Counted from the first letter of the stretch, positions 17,232 through 25,916 are shown. The stretch: DNA of 64,000 bases from Promicromonospora umidemergens (GCF_024171995.1 NZ_JAMTCT010000016.1:62001-126000); one strand, 5' to 3'. The notes: generated from the letters alone by a model not told the origin. Program-made: numbers and translations.

Positions 17232-17845
17232 GCATCCTTGCCCAGAACGCCGACACTGCAGCCAGTGATACCGACGCCGCACATGACGACGTCGCCGATA
17301 TTTCTACGGCCGAAGCACATGCCGGGCTGATGCTCACGGCGCTCGGTCTGGATGTGTCCGACCCCGGCCTGATCGCTACGCCGGGCCGGATGGTCCGTGC
17401 CCTGCGCGAGATGACCACACCCCCGCAGTTCACCCCGACGGACTTCGAGGTCACCGCAGAGCCCGGCCAGCTAGTCCTGGTACGAGACATCAGATTCGTG
17501 TCGGTGTGCGAGCACCACGTGCTGCCCTTCGTCGGTGTCGCTCACGTCGGGTACGTACCGCGCTACCGGATCCTCGGGCTGAGCAAGGTCGCCCGCGTCG
17601 TGCACCACTACGCGCGCAGGCTCCAGGTCCAGGAGCGACTGACCCGGCAGGTCGCGGACTGGATGTCCGGACAGCTTGACGCCGCCGGAGTCGGCGTGCT
17701 GATCTCTGCCGAGCACACCTGCATGACGCTGCGCGGAGTCGGAGCGGCTGGATCCAGCACCAAGACGTCTGCGCTGCGTGGCCTGCTCCTGGACGACGTC
17801 GCCGCTCGCGCCGAGTTCATGTCGCTCGCGACAGGCCCGGCATGA
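17228..17845 (+). CDS. folE: GTP cyclohydrolase I
   Basis: Converts GTP to 7,8-dihydroneopterin triphosphate, the entry to pterins, folate and 7-deazapurines. Zinc ligands are C94, H97 and C165, in VSVCEHHVLPF and AEHTCMTLRGV; the catalytic-type H96 and H163 are present. Length of 205 aa and motif order are canonical for the type IA enzyme, so it should be active. The host surely has its own folate enzyme elsewhere, so this copy is probably dedicated to the operon product. It overlaps the HAD gene and the PTPS-like gene by 4 bp each. Confidence 0.92.
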   Translation: MSILAQNADTAASDTDAAHDDVADISTAEAHAGLMLTALGLDVSDPGLIATPGRMVRALREMTTPPQFTPTDFEVTAEPGQLVLVRDIRFVSVCEHHVLPFVGVAHVGYVPRYRILGLSKVARVVHHYARRLQVQERLTRQVADWMSGQLDAAGVGVLISAEHTCMTLRGVGAAGSSTKTSALRGLLLDDVAARAEFMSLATGPA

Positions 17846-18345
17846 CCGTCTCGACGGCGGCCCGCCACCTAGCGCGAGCACGCGTAGGCGGCCCGGGCTG
17901 GGACTTCAACGCTGCCCACACCGGCTTGCACGACGGCACCTTCGAGCCCTTGCACGGGCACACCTACCAGGTCGCGCTCACGGTCTGGGGTGAACCGGAC
18001 GATGCCGGGATGGTCGCCGACTTCGGCATCCTCAAGAGCGCCCTGCGTGCGACCCTGGCCCCACTCAAGCGCCGCACCCTGCTGGCGACCAGTACCCCTG
18101 GCGTGCTGGTGGCCGAAGACGACGAGCTGGTCCATGTCACGGGCGGCGGCGCCTTCTTCACCTTGCCGCGCCGTTGGGTCGCGCTCCTGCCGATCGCGAG
18201 CACGAGCACCGAGGCGCTCGCCGGGTACCTCGCCGACCAGCTCGCGGTGCAGCTTGCCGTCTCGTGCCCGAGGGTGGAACGACTCGAGACGACGATCACG
18301 GAGTCCGCTGAGTGCGCTGCCACCGTCGAGGTAGTGCTCCGATGA
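17842..18345 (+). CDS. Divergent 6-pyruvoyl/6-carboxytetrahydropterin synthase-like protein
   Basis: A PTPS/QueD-fold protein of 167 aa, next to folE. The three zinc histidines are present: H26 (FNAAH) and H38, H40 (LHGH). The catalytic Cys of the CxxxHGH motif is absent; instead E35 gives ExxHGH, the signature reported for PTPS-III enzymes that make 6-hydroxymethyl-dihydropterin. The Asp-His pair of the catalytic triad, usually LDH, is LKR here (K77, R78). The pterin-anchoring Glu is kept (E154). The enzyme should bind a pterin and zinc, but its reaction may not be the QueD one. Annotation as QueD would be misleading. Confidence 0.8.
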   Translation: MTVSTAARHLARARVGGPGWDFNAAHTGLHDGTFEPLHGHTYQVALTVWGEPDDAGMVADFGILKSALRATLAPLKRRTLLATSTPGVLVAEDDELVHVTGGGAFFTLPRRWVALLPIASTSTEALAGYLADQLAVQLAVSCPRVERLETTITESAECAATVEVVLR

Positions 18346-19157
18346 ATGTGGACCCGCTACGCCTCAGTGCCGCCCTTGGACTGGGTCTGGAGACATGGCT
18401 GCATGGCGCGGTAGCGCCCCCGGGCGCCGTGGAGTCGGCGTGGGATGCGTGGTGGATCGCGATCCGTTCCGGCGGTCTCGTGCGCCCGATGCTCGACGGC
18501 AGGTCAGCGTGCCCGGTGTGCTCGGGGCCGGTGATGGCCGAAGTCGTGCGCGCGGTCCCTGAGCATCCAGGTCTGGAGTGGCGATGCGGTTGCTTCATGG
18601 CGTGGGCGTCCGCGATGCGCAGCCCGTCATCTGTACTGCGTAGGACGTGGGCGTTGCCGCAACGGCTCACCGTCGCGCTCCTCAAACCGGACGCTCCCGA
18701 GGCCGAGATTTGGGCGCACCTGAGACGGCGGTTCCGGATCGTGCATCAGGCCGAACGAACCTTGACCACTGCCGACTGCAACCGGCTCTACCCCGACGCC
18801 TACGGCACGGACTTCGTCGCCACGACCTCCGCCTACCTCACCTCGGGACCGAGCCAGGTCCTCGTTCTGATGGGCGGGGATGACGCCGTCGTCACCGGGC
18901 TCGACGTGAAACGCGCGGTGCGCAACGAGCTGGCCACTGACAGGATGCGGAACCACCTGCACATGCCTGACACCCCCGCCGAAGCCTTGGCCGACGTCGC
19001 CCTGTTGGCCGGGACCGACACCCTGCAGACTCTCTACGACCGCTGGGAGACACCCCATGACCGACACGCCCGCACCCGCCTGGCGGCCTACCGGGCTCGT
19101 CTGGACCCAGACCGACACCCCGGCCGCGGCCCTGGAGTGGCTCTCCCCCACCGGTGA
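18342..19157 (+). CDS. Zinc-ribbon plus NDP-kinase-like fusion protein
   Basis: 271 aa. Residues 1-100 hold two cysteine pairs (C57/C60 and C82/C84), a likely zinc ribbon. Residues 108-235 resemble nucleoside diphosphate kinase: VALLKPDA at 111-118, TSGPSQVLVL, and NHLHMPDTPAEA, where H207 sits at the place of the phospho-histidine in NxxHGSDS. Loop sequences differ strongly from true NDK. It may phosphorylate an unusual nucleotide or a pterin derivative. The start overlaps the previous stop (ATGA). The 3' end overlaps the DUF2797 gene by 101 bp in another frame. Confidence 0.7.
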   Translation: MNVDPLRLSAALGLGLETWLHGAVAPPGAVESAWDAWWIAIRSGGLVRPMLDGRSACPVCSGPVMAEVVRAVPEHPGLEWRCGCFMAWASAMRSPSSVLRRTWALPQRLTVALLKPDAPEAEIWAHLRRRFRIVHQAERTLTTADCNRLYPDAYGTDFVATTSAYLTSGPSQVLVLMGGDDAVVTGLDVKRAVRNELATDRMRNHLHMPDTPAEALADVALLAGTDTLQTLYDRWETPHDRHARTRLAAYRARLDPDRHPGRGPGVALPHR

Positions 19158-19980
19158 GGTGCGCTCCAGTGCCCTGGACGTCGGGGCACGGCTGGTGCTG
19201 GCGGTCGGCCTGGACCGCCGGTGCGTCGGGCTCTGGTGGGACGGGCGCCGCATCCCCTGCGTCGCCCAGGCAGCGATCGCGCCGGAAGCGAAATCCGGTC
19301 AGTGCGAATCGTGCGCCGCGATAGCCCGCTCCCGGTCCATCGCGACCGACACGAGACTGGACGACTCACGGGAGTTCAGCGTCTACCTCGCCCATCATGG
19401 AAGCCTGGTCAAGGCCGGGATCACCGCCACGGAACGCGGACAGGTCCGGCTGCTGGAACAGGGTGCGCTGTCCTCGCTGTTCCTCTCGGCCGGCTCCCTG
19501 ATGTCCGCTCGGCGGTGCGAGTCCCTGCTGACCGCTGCGCTCGGCCTGCCGCAGCAGGTCCACACCGCCCGTAAGCGTGCCGCCCGTCTGGCGCCCGAGA
19601 CGGCGTCGTCCCGGGCAGAGGAGCTGACCGCCGTCGCTGAACAGGCGGCTGGTCTGGACTGGCCGCCCGGCCAGAGGCGGACCAGCGCCGAGCCCGTGGA
19701 CCACACGCGGGCATATGGGCTGACTGACGACGGCGTCGCCCCGGACCGTCAGCTCGACCCCCTGTACGCCGGAGCGACGATCAGCGGCGAACTCATCTGC
19801 CGGATCGGGCGCGACCTGTACCTGAGGGTGCCTCAGGGTGTCGTGCTACTCGATACCGGCCTGCTGCAGGGCTGGGTGCTGACCCGAGCCGACCACGACA
19901 CGTCATTCACCGCACCGACCTCACCTGTGGCGCCGTCTCCGAAGCCGTCCAGGGAGACCGAGCATGACGTCCTCTTCTGA
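19057..19980 (+). CDS. DUF2797 family protein
   Basis: 307 aa with the DUF2797 hallmarks: RRCVGLWWDGRRIPC, then QCESCAAIARSRSIATDT, then VYLAHHGSLVKAGITATERG and RLLEQGALS. The cysteines suggest a bound zinc. The VYLA...KAGIT...R...E pattern resembles a GIY-YIG-like fold; this is my inference. The family's function is unknown. The start overlaps the upstream gene by 101 bp, but a later start would remove conserved N-terminal residues. The 3' end overlaps the kinase gene by 17 bp. Confidence 0.8.
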   Translation: MTDTPAPAWRPTGLVWTQTDTPAAALEWLSPTGEVRSSALDVGARLVLAVGLDRRCVGLWWDGRRIPCVAQAAIAPEAKSGQCESCAAIARSRSIATDTRLDDSREFSVYLAHHGSLVKAGITATERGQVRLLEQGALSSLFLSAGSLMSARRCESLLTAALGLPQQVHTARKRAARLAPETASSRAEELTAVAEQAAGLDWPPGQRRTSAEPVDHTRAYGLTDDGVAPDRQLDPLYAGATISGELICRIGRDLYLRVPQGVVLLDTGLLQGWVLTRADHDTSFTAPTSPVAPSPKPSRETEHDVLF

Positions 19981-20605
19981 TGAGCAGACGCTGGAGGGGC
20001 CTGTCGTAGGCTGCGCGGGCGTTGTCGCGGTGGAAGGCATGCCAGGCGCCGGGAAGACCACAGCGATGACCATTCTCGCCGACCGTGGGCACACCGTGCT
20101 CGGCGAGTACACCGACGACCACGCGCGGTCACTCACCTTGGCCGCGCACCCCCATCACGAGGACGAGCACCCACATCTGGCGAACTGGCTCCGCAAGGAC
20201 CTCCAGGCCCACCGACTGGCCCGTGCGAGCGGCGTGGTCATGGACCGGAACTGGCTCACCGCTCTCGGCTGGGCCGCGTCCGTCGGTGGCTTGCCCGACC
20301 GCGCCGGCTGGGCGTACTCCCAGCTCGTTGCCAGGCGGCTCACCCTGCCGGAGCGCTGGATCATCTTGGACTGCACCGTCGAGACGAGCCTGACCCGCCG
20401 TCGCGAACAACTCAGCCTCACGCACCCGTGGGCCCGCGCGGAGCCACTCGACCGGCTCCGCGCGTTCTACTCCGACCCCGCCGCTGCAGTCGGACCCGCG
20501 CTACGCGCCCTGGCCGATGCCCTCGCCACGGTGCCCGTGGTGAGGATCGACGCCGAGGCCGACCGCGACACCGTCGGGCACGCCATCTGCGAGGCCACAC
20601 CGTGA
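19964..20605 (+). CDS. P-loop nucleotide kinase, thymidylate-kinase-like
   Basis: 213 aa. Walker A is GMPGAGKT at residues 25-32. A DRNWLTALGW segment follows at about residue 90 in the place of the DR(Y/F)xxS motif of thymidylate kinases. A LID-like Arg-rich region (TRRREQL) lies further on. It probably phosphorylates a nucleoside monophosphate or similar compound. Together with the NDK-like protein it would give a mono-to-triphosphate pair. It overlaps DUF2797 by 17 bp and the glycosyltransferase by 4 bp. Confidence 0.75.
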   Translation: MTSSSDEQTLEGPVVGCAGVVAVEGMPGAGKTTAMTILADRGHTVLGEYTDDHARSLTLAAHPHHEDEHPHLANWLRKDLQAHRLARASGVVMDRNWLTALGWAASVGGLPDRAGWAYSQLVARRLTLPERWIILDCTVETSLTRRREQLSLTHPWARAEPLDRLRAFYSDPAAAVGPALRALADALATVPVVRIDAEADRDTVGHAICEATP

Positions 20606-21822
20606 GGCACGTGCTCGTCGTCGCGCTTCACGACGGCTTCTACAGCGCCGCCACCGGCGCGGGCCTGTCCAATCAGGCGCTCTTGGCAGCCGTCGCCGAG
20701 CACCTGCCCGACGGGACCGACCTGGTTGTCGCGCCCGTCCACCTCGACCCGACCAGCCCCGAGCACGACCACACCGCTCACCAGCGGACCCTCGCAATCC
20801 TCGACCGGGTCCCGCACGAGGTCATACCGCTGAGCAACGGGACCGGCGGGCAGACACGCTTCGGCGACCTGTCTGCGTTTCAGCACCTGGCCAAGGACTC
20901 AGCGCGCGTGATCAAGGACCTGAAACGCGACTACGGCAGCGGAGCGTTCGTCGCGATCGACCGGCCGTTCGTCGGCCTCGGCCCCCACCTGTCCGATGAC
21001 TCCTTGTGGAACATCGTCTATCTGCCACGATCGAGCGCTCTGCACCACGCCGACGTCGAGCACACGGATTGGGAGAGTCGTGGCCTGATCGGCTGGCTGC
21101 GCGCCGGCGCGACAATCGGAGCCATCAGCACCCACATGCGCGAGCTCCTGCAGGACCAAGCAGTCCCAGCGGACCGAATCCTCGATGTACCCAACGGGCT
21201 GACCGGGGCCGTCGTCCCGCTCTCCGCTGCACCGCCGATCCCGCCCGAAGCCGAGAACGGATTCCTGCTCGCGTTCGGCCGCGCCGCACCCTACAAGGGC
21301 TTCGACGACCTCCTCGACGCACTCGACCACCTGCGCTCCAGGGGCGTCCCGGTCCCGCACCTCGTGCTCGCCGCCGTCACCGACGATGGCGGACCGAGCG
21401 CCTATCAGCTACACCTCAGGCGCCGCTGCTCCGACCTGGCGGTCACACTCTGGACGCGCTTCAACCGCGGCATACCGGGGCTGCTCGGCCACCCCGCATT
21501 GGGTGGGGTCATCGTGCCGTCCCGCGTCGAACCGTTCGGACGCATCCCGCTGGAGGCATTCATAGCCGGAGCCGGACCCGTTGTCGCCACCACCGTCGGC
21601 GGCCTCACCGACACCGTCATCGACGGCGTCACGGGCTACACCGCCGCGCCAAGATCCCCGATTGCCCTCGCCGACGCGATCCAGCGCGCACTCAACGCTG
21701 ATCCCCAGACCATTGCGCTGATGGGCCTCGAGGGCCGACAACTCGCCGCCGACCGAGACTACACGCGCACCATCGGCGCCCTGGTGGAACATCTTCTCGA
21801 CCGGCGCCCGATGACATGTTGA
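20602..21822 (+). CDS. Family 4-type (GT-B) glycosyltransferase
   Basis: 406 aa. The C-terminal half has the GT4 features: GFLLAFGRAAPYKGFDDLLD (sugar-nucleotide domain start), then PSRVEPFGRIPLEAFIAG containing the E-x7-E motif, then GGLTDTVIDGVTGY. The N-terminal acceptor domain is not recognised. No membrane segment is visible, so it acts in the cytoplasm. It is the last gene of the operon and overlaps the kinase gene by 4 bp (GTGA). It would transfer a sugar to the pathway product; donor and acceptor cannot be read from the sequence. Confidence 0.85.
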   Translation: MRHVLVVALHDGFYSAATGAGLSNQALLAAVAEHLPDGTDLVVAPVHLDPTSPEHDHTAHQRTLAILDRVPHEVIPLSNGTGGQTRFGDLSAFQHLAKDSARVIKDLKRDYGSGAFVAIDRPFVGLGPHLSDDSLWNIVYLPRSSALHHADVEHTDWESRGLIGWLRAGATIGAISTHMRELLQDQAVPADRILDVPNGLTGAVVPLSAAPPIPPEAENGFLLAFGRAAPYKGFDDLLDALDHLRSRGVPVPHLVLAAVTDDGGPSAYQLHLRRRCSDLAVTLWTRFNRGIPGLLGHPALGGVIVPSRVEPFGRIPLEAFIAGAGPVVATTVGGLTDTVIDGVTGYTAAPRSPIALADAIQRALNADPQTIALMGLEGRQLAADRDYTRTIGALVEHLLDRRPMTC

Positions 21823-21939
21823 GCAAGAGCCTGCCCCTTGGGCGGATCAGGTCGTCGAGACCCCGTCGTGGCCATGGATGCCTCGCACACGTCGTCTCGG
21901 CGCACCGCACGCGTGAGCTTCGCTGTCGCCGTAGCGCTC

Positions 21940-22995
21940 CTACAGTCCCGGTGCGTCTAGGCCTCCGCTGTCGCGCCGACGGGACGGGCCCGCTGGGGAC
22001 GGCCAGGGCTCGGGCTGCGGTGGTTGGGGCTTGGTTCGCCGTGTGGGTGCCTGCAGGTTGGTCTCGAATGCGGTGGCTGGCCGGGTCAGGTCGGGTGGGG
22101 TCCACCGGTCTTCGGGTTCGTTCTGAAGGTAGAAGGGTGTGGCTCCGGGTTCGGGGGCGCCGATGGTCAGGACTCCGTGCACGTCGGGTCGTTCGAACGG
22201 GTCCTCGATGTAGCCGGGAGGGGGCGTGGTGGCGACATGCTCAGCTATCGCGCGTTCCTCGTCGCTCACTGCGGGTCTGGTGTCGCCGACCTTGGCCGCG
22301 AGCAGTTGGTAGGTGGTGATTGCGTCGAGGGCCCAGCGTGCGAGGTCGTAGACCTCCATCCGCAGGACTCTCATGAACTCGGCGGGCGCGGGGGCGCCGG
22401 CCGTCTGGGCACGGGCTTCCAGGGCTCCGGCCTTCTCTTCTTCGCGAAGCATCGCCAGGAGTTGGCCGCGGGCTTCGAACTTGCCGTAAGCGGTGATGGC
22501 AGCCAGGCGCGCTTCGAGGACTCTGCCGTACCCGCCGGTGAACCACGCGACGGCAGCGGGAGCTCGCTTGGTATGGCCGGGCAGGACCTCGGCGCTGGTG
22601 TTCTTCAGCACGCCGCGCCGGACCACCCCCACAGGTGTGGATGTGGCGGTCGGGACGGTGCTGACCTCCAGCGGATACAGGATCTCGACCGGCGAGACGC
22701 CGAGCGCGGCGGCCAACACGGTGACGTCTTGCAGGTAGATCTTCTCCCGCGGCCTGGTCTCCAGGTTCGCGATGCTCGCCCGCGCCATCGGATAGCCCAG
22801 CGCGGCAGTCCGGTCGGCGACCTGCTGCGTCGTCAACCCAGCGGCCCGACGGACGGAACGTAACCGCTCGCCGATGCCCGCAGTCCAGGACCTCGACCAT
22901 GCCTGGCCGTCATCCGGCAGGCGCACACCACCAGGGTGGCCGGGTCTGATGGCGAGATCGGGGTGTTCGGGGTCGGTGGGCTGTCCCATGCGCAT
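21940..22995 (-). CDS. XRE regulator (351 aa) divergent from the 23125 gene
   Basis: A helix-turn-helix lies around residues 35-95 (LRSVRRAAGLTTQQVADR, then PMARASIANLETR). A long helical C-terminal region follows, ending in a Pro/Arg-rich disordered tail. ATG 22995 (or 22989) has GGGGAT upstream; the 61 codons before it read through the divergent promoter. The gene is divergent from the unknown/ParB-like pair at 23125-25228 and probably represses it. The final segment converges on the end of the glycosyltransferase operon. Confidence 0.75.
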   Translation of the reverse strand: MRMGQPTDPEHPDLAIRPGHPGGVRLPDDGQAWSRSWTAGIGERLRSVRRAAGLTTQQVADRTAALGYPMARASIANLETRPREKIYLQDVTVLAAALGVSPVEILYPLEVSTVPTATSTPVGVVRRGVLKNTSAEVLPGHTKRAPAAVAWFTGGYGRVLEARLAAITAYGKFEARGQLLAMLREEEKAGALEARAQTAGAPAPAEFMRVLRMEVYDLARWALDAITTYQLLAAKVGDTRPAVSDEERAIAEHVATTPPPGYIEDPFERPDVHGVLTIGAPEPGATPFYLQNEPEDRWTPPDLTRPATAFETNLQAPTRRTKPQPPQPEPWPSPAGPSRRRDSGGLDAPGL

Positions 22996-23124
22996 CAGGT
23001 TATCCCCAATGCGCGCGATCACAACACTCCAGTTGTTCATGTGTTGATCTTGCACATTACCTGCTTCTGGCGTAACGTATTGCACACGCCGTGGTGTGCC
23101 GATGCGTGCCATGGCTGGGGACTG
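22996..23124. promoter_or_regulatory. Divergent promoter region with direct repeats
   Basis: TTGCACA occurs at 23050-23056 and 23080-23086, exactly 30 bp apart and so on the same helix face. The stretch is more AT-rich than its surroundings. It should hold the promoters of the XRE gene and the 23125 operon, and the XRE binding sites. Confidence 0.45.
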
Positions 23125-24111
23125 ATGATGAGCGATCAGAGCACGGGCGCGGTTCGGACGGCAGGGCCGGACCGCCACCCCGACCAGGAGCCCGCCGGTA
23201 CTTCTTTACGCCCCGACGCCGCTACGACACCTTCGCCCGCCGGCCGGAACGGTGGTCCCGCCTACACAGACGCTGCGCCGGAGTTCACTACCCCAGATGG
23301 ACTCCGTTCCCTACTGAACCGGCTCGCCGGGACAGGTGATGAGGCGTGGTCAACGGACCTGGAGGCCGCGGAGCTGCTCGCCTACTGCGCCGGCCGGTAC
23401 CGGGCCCTGGCGCGCAAATGCCGTCTGACCGAGCACGATGCCGTTGTCGCGGCGTTCGAAGTTCTCCGCAACGACGCGGTACGGCACGCGGACAACCCGT
23501 GGGCGGTCGTGACCACAGCTGTGAAGCGCACACTGAGGGCCGAGGCCCGGGCCGATCAGCTCCTGTGCTCTCCGAGACGCGCCCGGCACCTGATGACTCA
23601 CACCGACCTGTCACCTGCCCTACGTATCGGCGACCCGTCTACACCGACTGCGACACCAGCAGGTGAGACTGCCCCCTGGCTCGAACTCGCCCTCGCGACC
23701 ATGAACACGGGCGCGACAACAGCCACCGATCTGGACCCGACCACAGCCGCCACCATCGCCAGGGTCCGGGCCGCGACCCGGGTGACGATCGCGGTCCTGG
23801 TCGCGGTCGGATGGCCCCAGGACGTCGCCCTGGCCGGTTTGGAGCACATCACCACGACCCTGACCACAGCAGCCGGTGTACCCGCCGCGCGCGACCGCTT
23901 GCGCAAGGACCGCCACCCCGCAGCGGAACTCGACATCGACCGGGCAGCCTGGACCCGCCTCGTCTCTGCGGTCCTGGGCACCCCGGCCCGGCACGGCCTC
24001 CTGCACCGCCTCCTGGCCGGGCACACCGCACGCCTGGTGATCGAGCAGGACGCGCACGACCTGACCCCGCCCCACCAGCTCGACGCTCAGGAGGCCGGCC
24101 ATGCCGCATGA
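23125..24111 (+). CDS. Hypothetical protein with sigma-factor-like helical region (328 aa)
   Basis: Not firmly recognised. After a Pro-rich, probably disordered N-terminus of about 55 residues comes a helical region (AELLAYCAGRYRALARKCRL ... HDAVVAAFEVL ... AVVTTAVKRTL) that recalls sigma-70 region 2-like domains. The C-terminal half is Thr/Ala-rich and helical. ATG 23125 and ATG 23128 are adjacent; GGGG lies just upstream. It overlaps the ParB-like gene by 11 bp, so the two are probably co-translated. It may be a DNA-binding element-maintenance protein. Confidence 0.6.
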   Translation: MMSDQSTGAVRTAGPDRHPDQEPAGTSLRPDAATTPSPAGRNGGPAYTDAAPEFTTPDGLRSLLNRLAGTGDEAWSTDLEAAELLAYCAGRYRALARKCRLTEHDAVVAAFEVLRNDAVRHADNPWAVVTTAVKRTLRAEARADQLLCSPRRARHLMTHTDLSPALRIGDPSTPTATPAGETAPWLELALATMNTGATTATDLDPTTAATIARVRAATRVTIAVLVAVGWPQDVALAGLEHITTTLTTAAGVPAARDRLRKDRHPAAELDIDRAAWTRLVSAVLGTPARHGLLHRLLAGHTARLVIEQDAHDLTPPHQLDAQEAGHAA

Positions 24112-25228
24112 CGACATCGACGGGCTGCGGTTGGACCGCGCCGTCGACTCCATCACCGTCGGGTACCGACACCGGCGCGAACTCGGCGACCTCGGGGCGC
24201 TGTGCGACTCGATCCGTCGCATCGGGCTGCTCGGGCCCCTGACCGTCACACCAGACGGGTTGCTGCTGTGCGGGTGGCGACGCCTGGAAGCTGTGAAGCT
24301 GCTCGGCTGGAAGTCGGTTCCCGTATTCGTGCGCCGCGCCTCCTCCGGGCTGCACGACCTGATCGCCGAACACGACGAGAACATCGTCCGCGAACCCCTA
24401 CCCCTGGAGACCGCCGAAGAGCTTTACCGCGAGTACAAGGTCGCCGAGACCGAACAAGCCGCCCTTCGGCAGCAGGCCACCCGCTTCCGCGCCGCGAAAA
24501 ATTCGAAGAACGAGGGCTGGAAGGACGGCAACGCGAATGGCGGGGGCAAAAGGGACAACAGCGGTCCCGCCGAATCGGCGGCACCGCGACAGGACGAGCC
24601 CGTTCCGGGCCGGCATGGTGACGCGCGTGCGAAGGCTGCGCAGATAGTCACCGGGACCAAGTCCTACACCCGGCTCGAACACACCGGTCGGATCAAGGAC
24701 ACCCGCGACGACCCGTCCATGCCTGACCACATCCGCGCCATGGCCGAGACCGCCTGGAACGACATCACGAACAACAACGCGTCCCCCGAAAAGCAGTGGA
24801 AGCAGATCCGGGCAGCCATCACCGAACACCGCGCTACTGAAGCCGGGCCCTCGGCTAATGGCAGCGAGGACGAACTCGCTGAGCTGGCCGCCATGGCGCA
24901 GACTGCGCTCGCCCGGCCACGCGCGCTACGCCCAAGGGAACCTCTGTCCTACGACGCCAGCACACCTCCGGAACTAGGCACGACGCAGCCGCTCGCCGCG
25001 CTCGTCGCTAACCTCGACGAATGGGTCAGCCGTACCGACGCCGATGCTCTCGCCCTAACAGCGGACAGCAGCGACCTCACTCGCCTGCACCGCCTGACCG
25101 AGCGACTCGACCACCTCTGTACCCGCATCCACTCCGCCCGCCACAAGCGCCATCCGGCGCTCCGGCGTCAGAAACCCACCGGAACACAAGGTCACACAGT
25201 CAACGAAGAACAGCCCCCGCTCTGGTAG
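24101..25228 (+). CDS. ParB-like nuclease/partition-domain protein
   Basis: 375 aa. The N-terminal 110 residues form a ParB/sulfiredoxin-fold domain: DSITVGYRHRRELGDLGAL, SIRRIGLLGPLTV, GLLLCGWRRLEAVKLLGW, then AEHDENIVREPLPLETAEEL. This matches ParB_N, with GWRRL in place of GERRL and ENIVREPL in place of ENLxRxDL. The middle is Lys/Asn-rich and flexible, then a helical C-terminus. No ParA partner lies in the element, so it may serve regulation or stabilisation rather than classical partition. It is distinct from the chromosomal ParB at 49565. Confidence 0.75.
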   Translation: MPHDDIDGLRLDRAVDSITVGYRHRRELGDLGALCDSIRRIGLLGPLTVTPDGLLLCGWRRLEAVKLLGWKSVPVFVRRASSGLHDLIAEHDENIVREPLPLETAEELYREYKVAETEQAALRQQATRFRAAKNSKNEGWKDGNANGGGKRDNSGPAESAAPRQDEPVPGRHGDARAKAAQIVTGTKSYTRLEHTGRIKDTRDDPSMPDHIRAMAETAWNDITNNNASPEKQWKQIRAAITEHRATEAGPSANGSEDELAELAAMAQTALARPRALRPREPLSYDASTPPELGTTQPLAALVANLDEWVSRTDADALALTADSSDLTRLHRLTERLDHLCTRIHSARHKRHPALRRQKPTGTQGHTVNEEQPPLW

Positions 25229-25409
25229 TCGCTTGATGGCGCCGTTGCTCAGATCCGACGGCATCTGCGCGGTTCTGGAGCACCTTCTGACACGTGACCT
25301 GTGTCGAAGAGACGTTCAACTGGCGCCCGACCAGTCCAGAACAAATCACCCGATCCGCCGGGCGAGTCAAGCCCAGGGCACCCTAACGAGCAAGGTACCG
25401 TCCCTAGTC

Positions 25410-25916
25410 GTGGACTGGTCCCCAATCTGGAGCGCGGCAGTTGCGGCCGGCATCGTCTCAGCCATCGCGAATGGGCTCTTCGCGCTATGGCGCTACCGTG
25501 TGGAAGCGACAGGGCGTCGCATTGATTCGGTGCGCGGGCATCTACGGGATGCGGCGGCGGACTTCCTCGCTTTCGAGGCTGCGACGTTCCGCCACGACGC
25601 GCAGGTGCGCGACGCGATCGACGAACTAATCTCTCACCGAGAGGGCTTCCCCGGTGACAATGATGGGATCACAGAGCGCAATCAGCGACGACTTGAAGCG
25701 TTGCGCGACCGCGCCGAGGCCGAAGGGCAAGCGAGGAACGCCATTGGTCGCATGCGTCTTTACTCCAAGGCAATGCACACGCAGGCTGAATCACTGCTCG
25801 CAGTGCGGCACAAGTCACAGTTGAAGAATGAGGACGACTCCACCCCGGGTCGGCGTGAGCATGAGCTACAGGCGTTCGTGAACGCGGCTCAAACCGAGTT
25901 GGGCGTTGAACTATAG
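25410..25916 (+). CDS. N-terminally membrane-anchored hypothetical protein (168 aa)
   Basis: One hydrophobic helix (IWSAAVAAGIVSAIANGLFAL) starts four residues from the N-terminus. A basic patch and about 130 mostly helical, charged cytoplasmic residues follow. GTG 25410 was chosen because the relic at 5159 begins at the same place with ATG. Function unknown. A second, ruined copy in the same element shows this gene has been duplicated or acquired twice. The next gene (26009) is HEPN-like, so the two may form a toxin/anchor or defence pair, but that is inference. Confidence 0.65.
   Translation: MDWSPIWSAAVAAGIVSAIANGLFALWRYRVEATGRRIDSVRGHLRDAAADFLAFEAATFRHDAQVRDAIDELISHREGFPGDNDGITERNQRRLEALRDRAEAEGQARNAIGRMRLYSKAMHTQAESLLAVRHKSQLKNEDDSTPGRREHELQAFVNAAQTELGVEL

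Noticed and set aside
17228..18345. FolE plus QueD-like pair as a 7-deazaguanine (preQ0) DNA-modification system
   Set aside because: QueE, QueC and any DpdA-type or transglycosylase gene are absent, and the QueD-like protein lacks the catalytic residues.
1200..23076. GGCGTAAC repeated at 1200, 1570 and 23069 as a shared operator
   Set aside because: Three copies of an 8-mer in 28 kb are within chance expectation and flanks do not match.
24101..25228. A second ParAB partition system on the element
   Set aside because: Only a ParB-like protein is present; no ParA ATPase and no parS-like cluster was found in the element.
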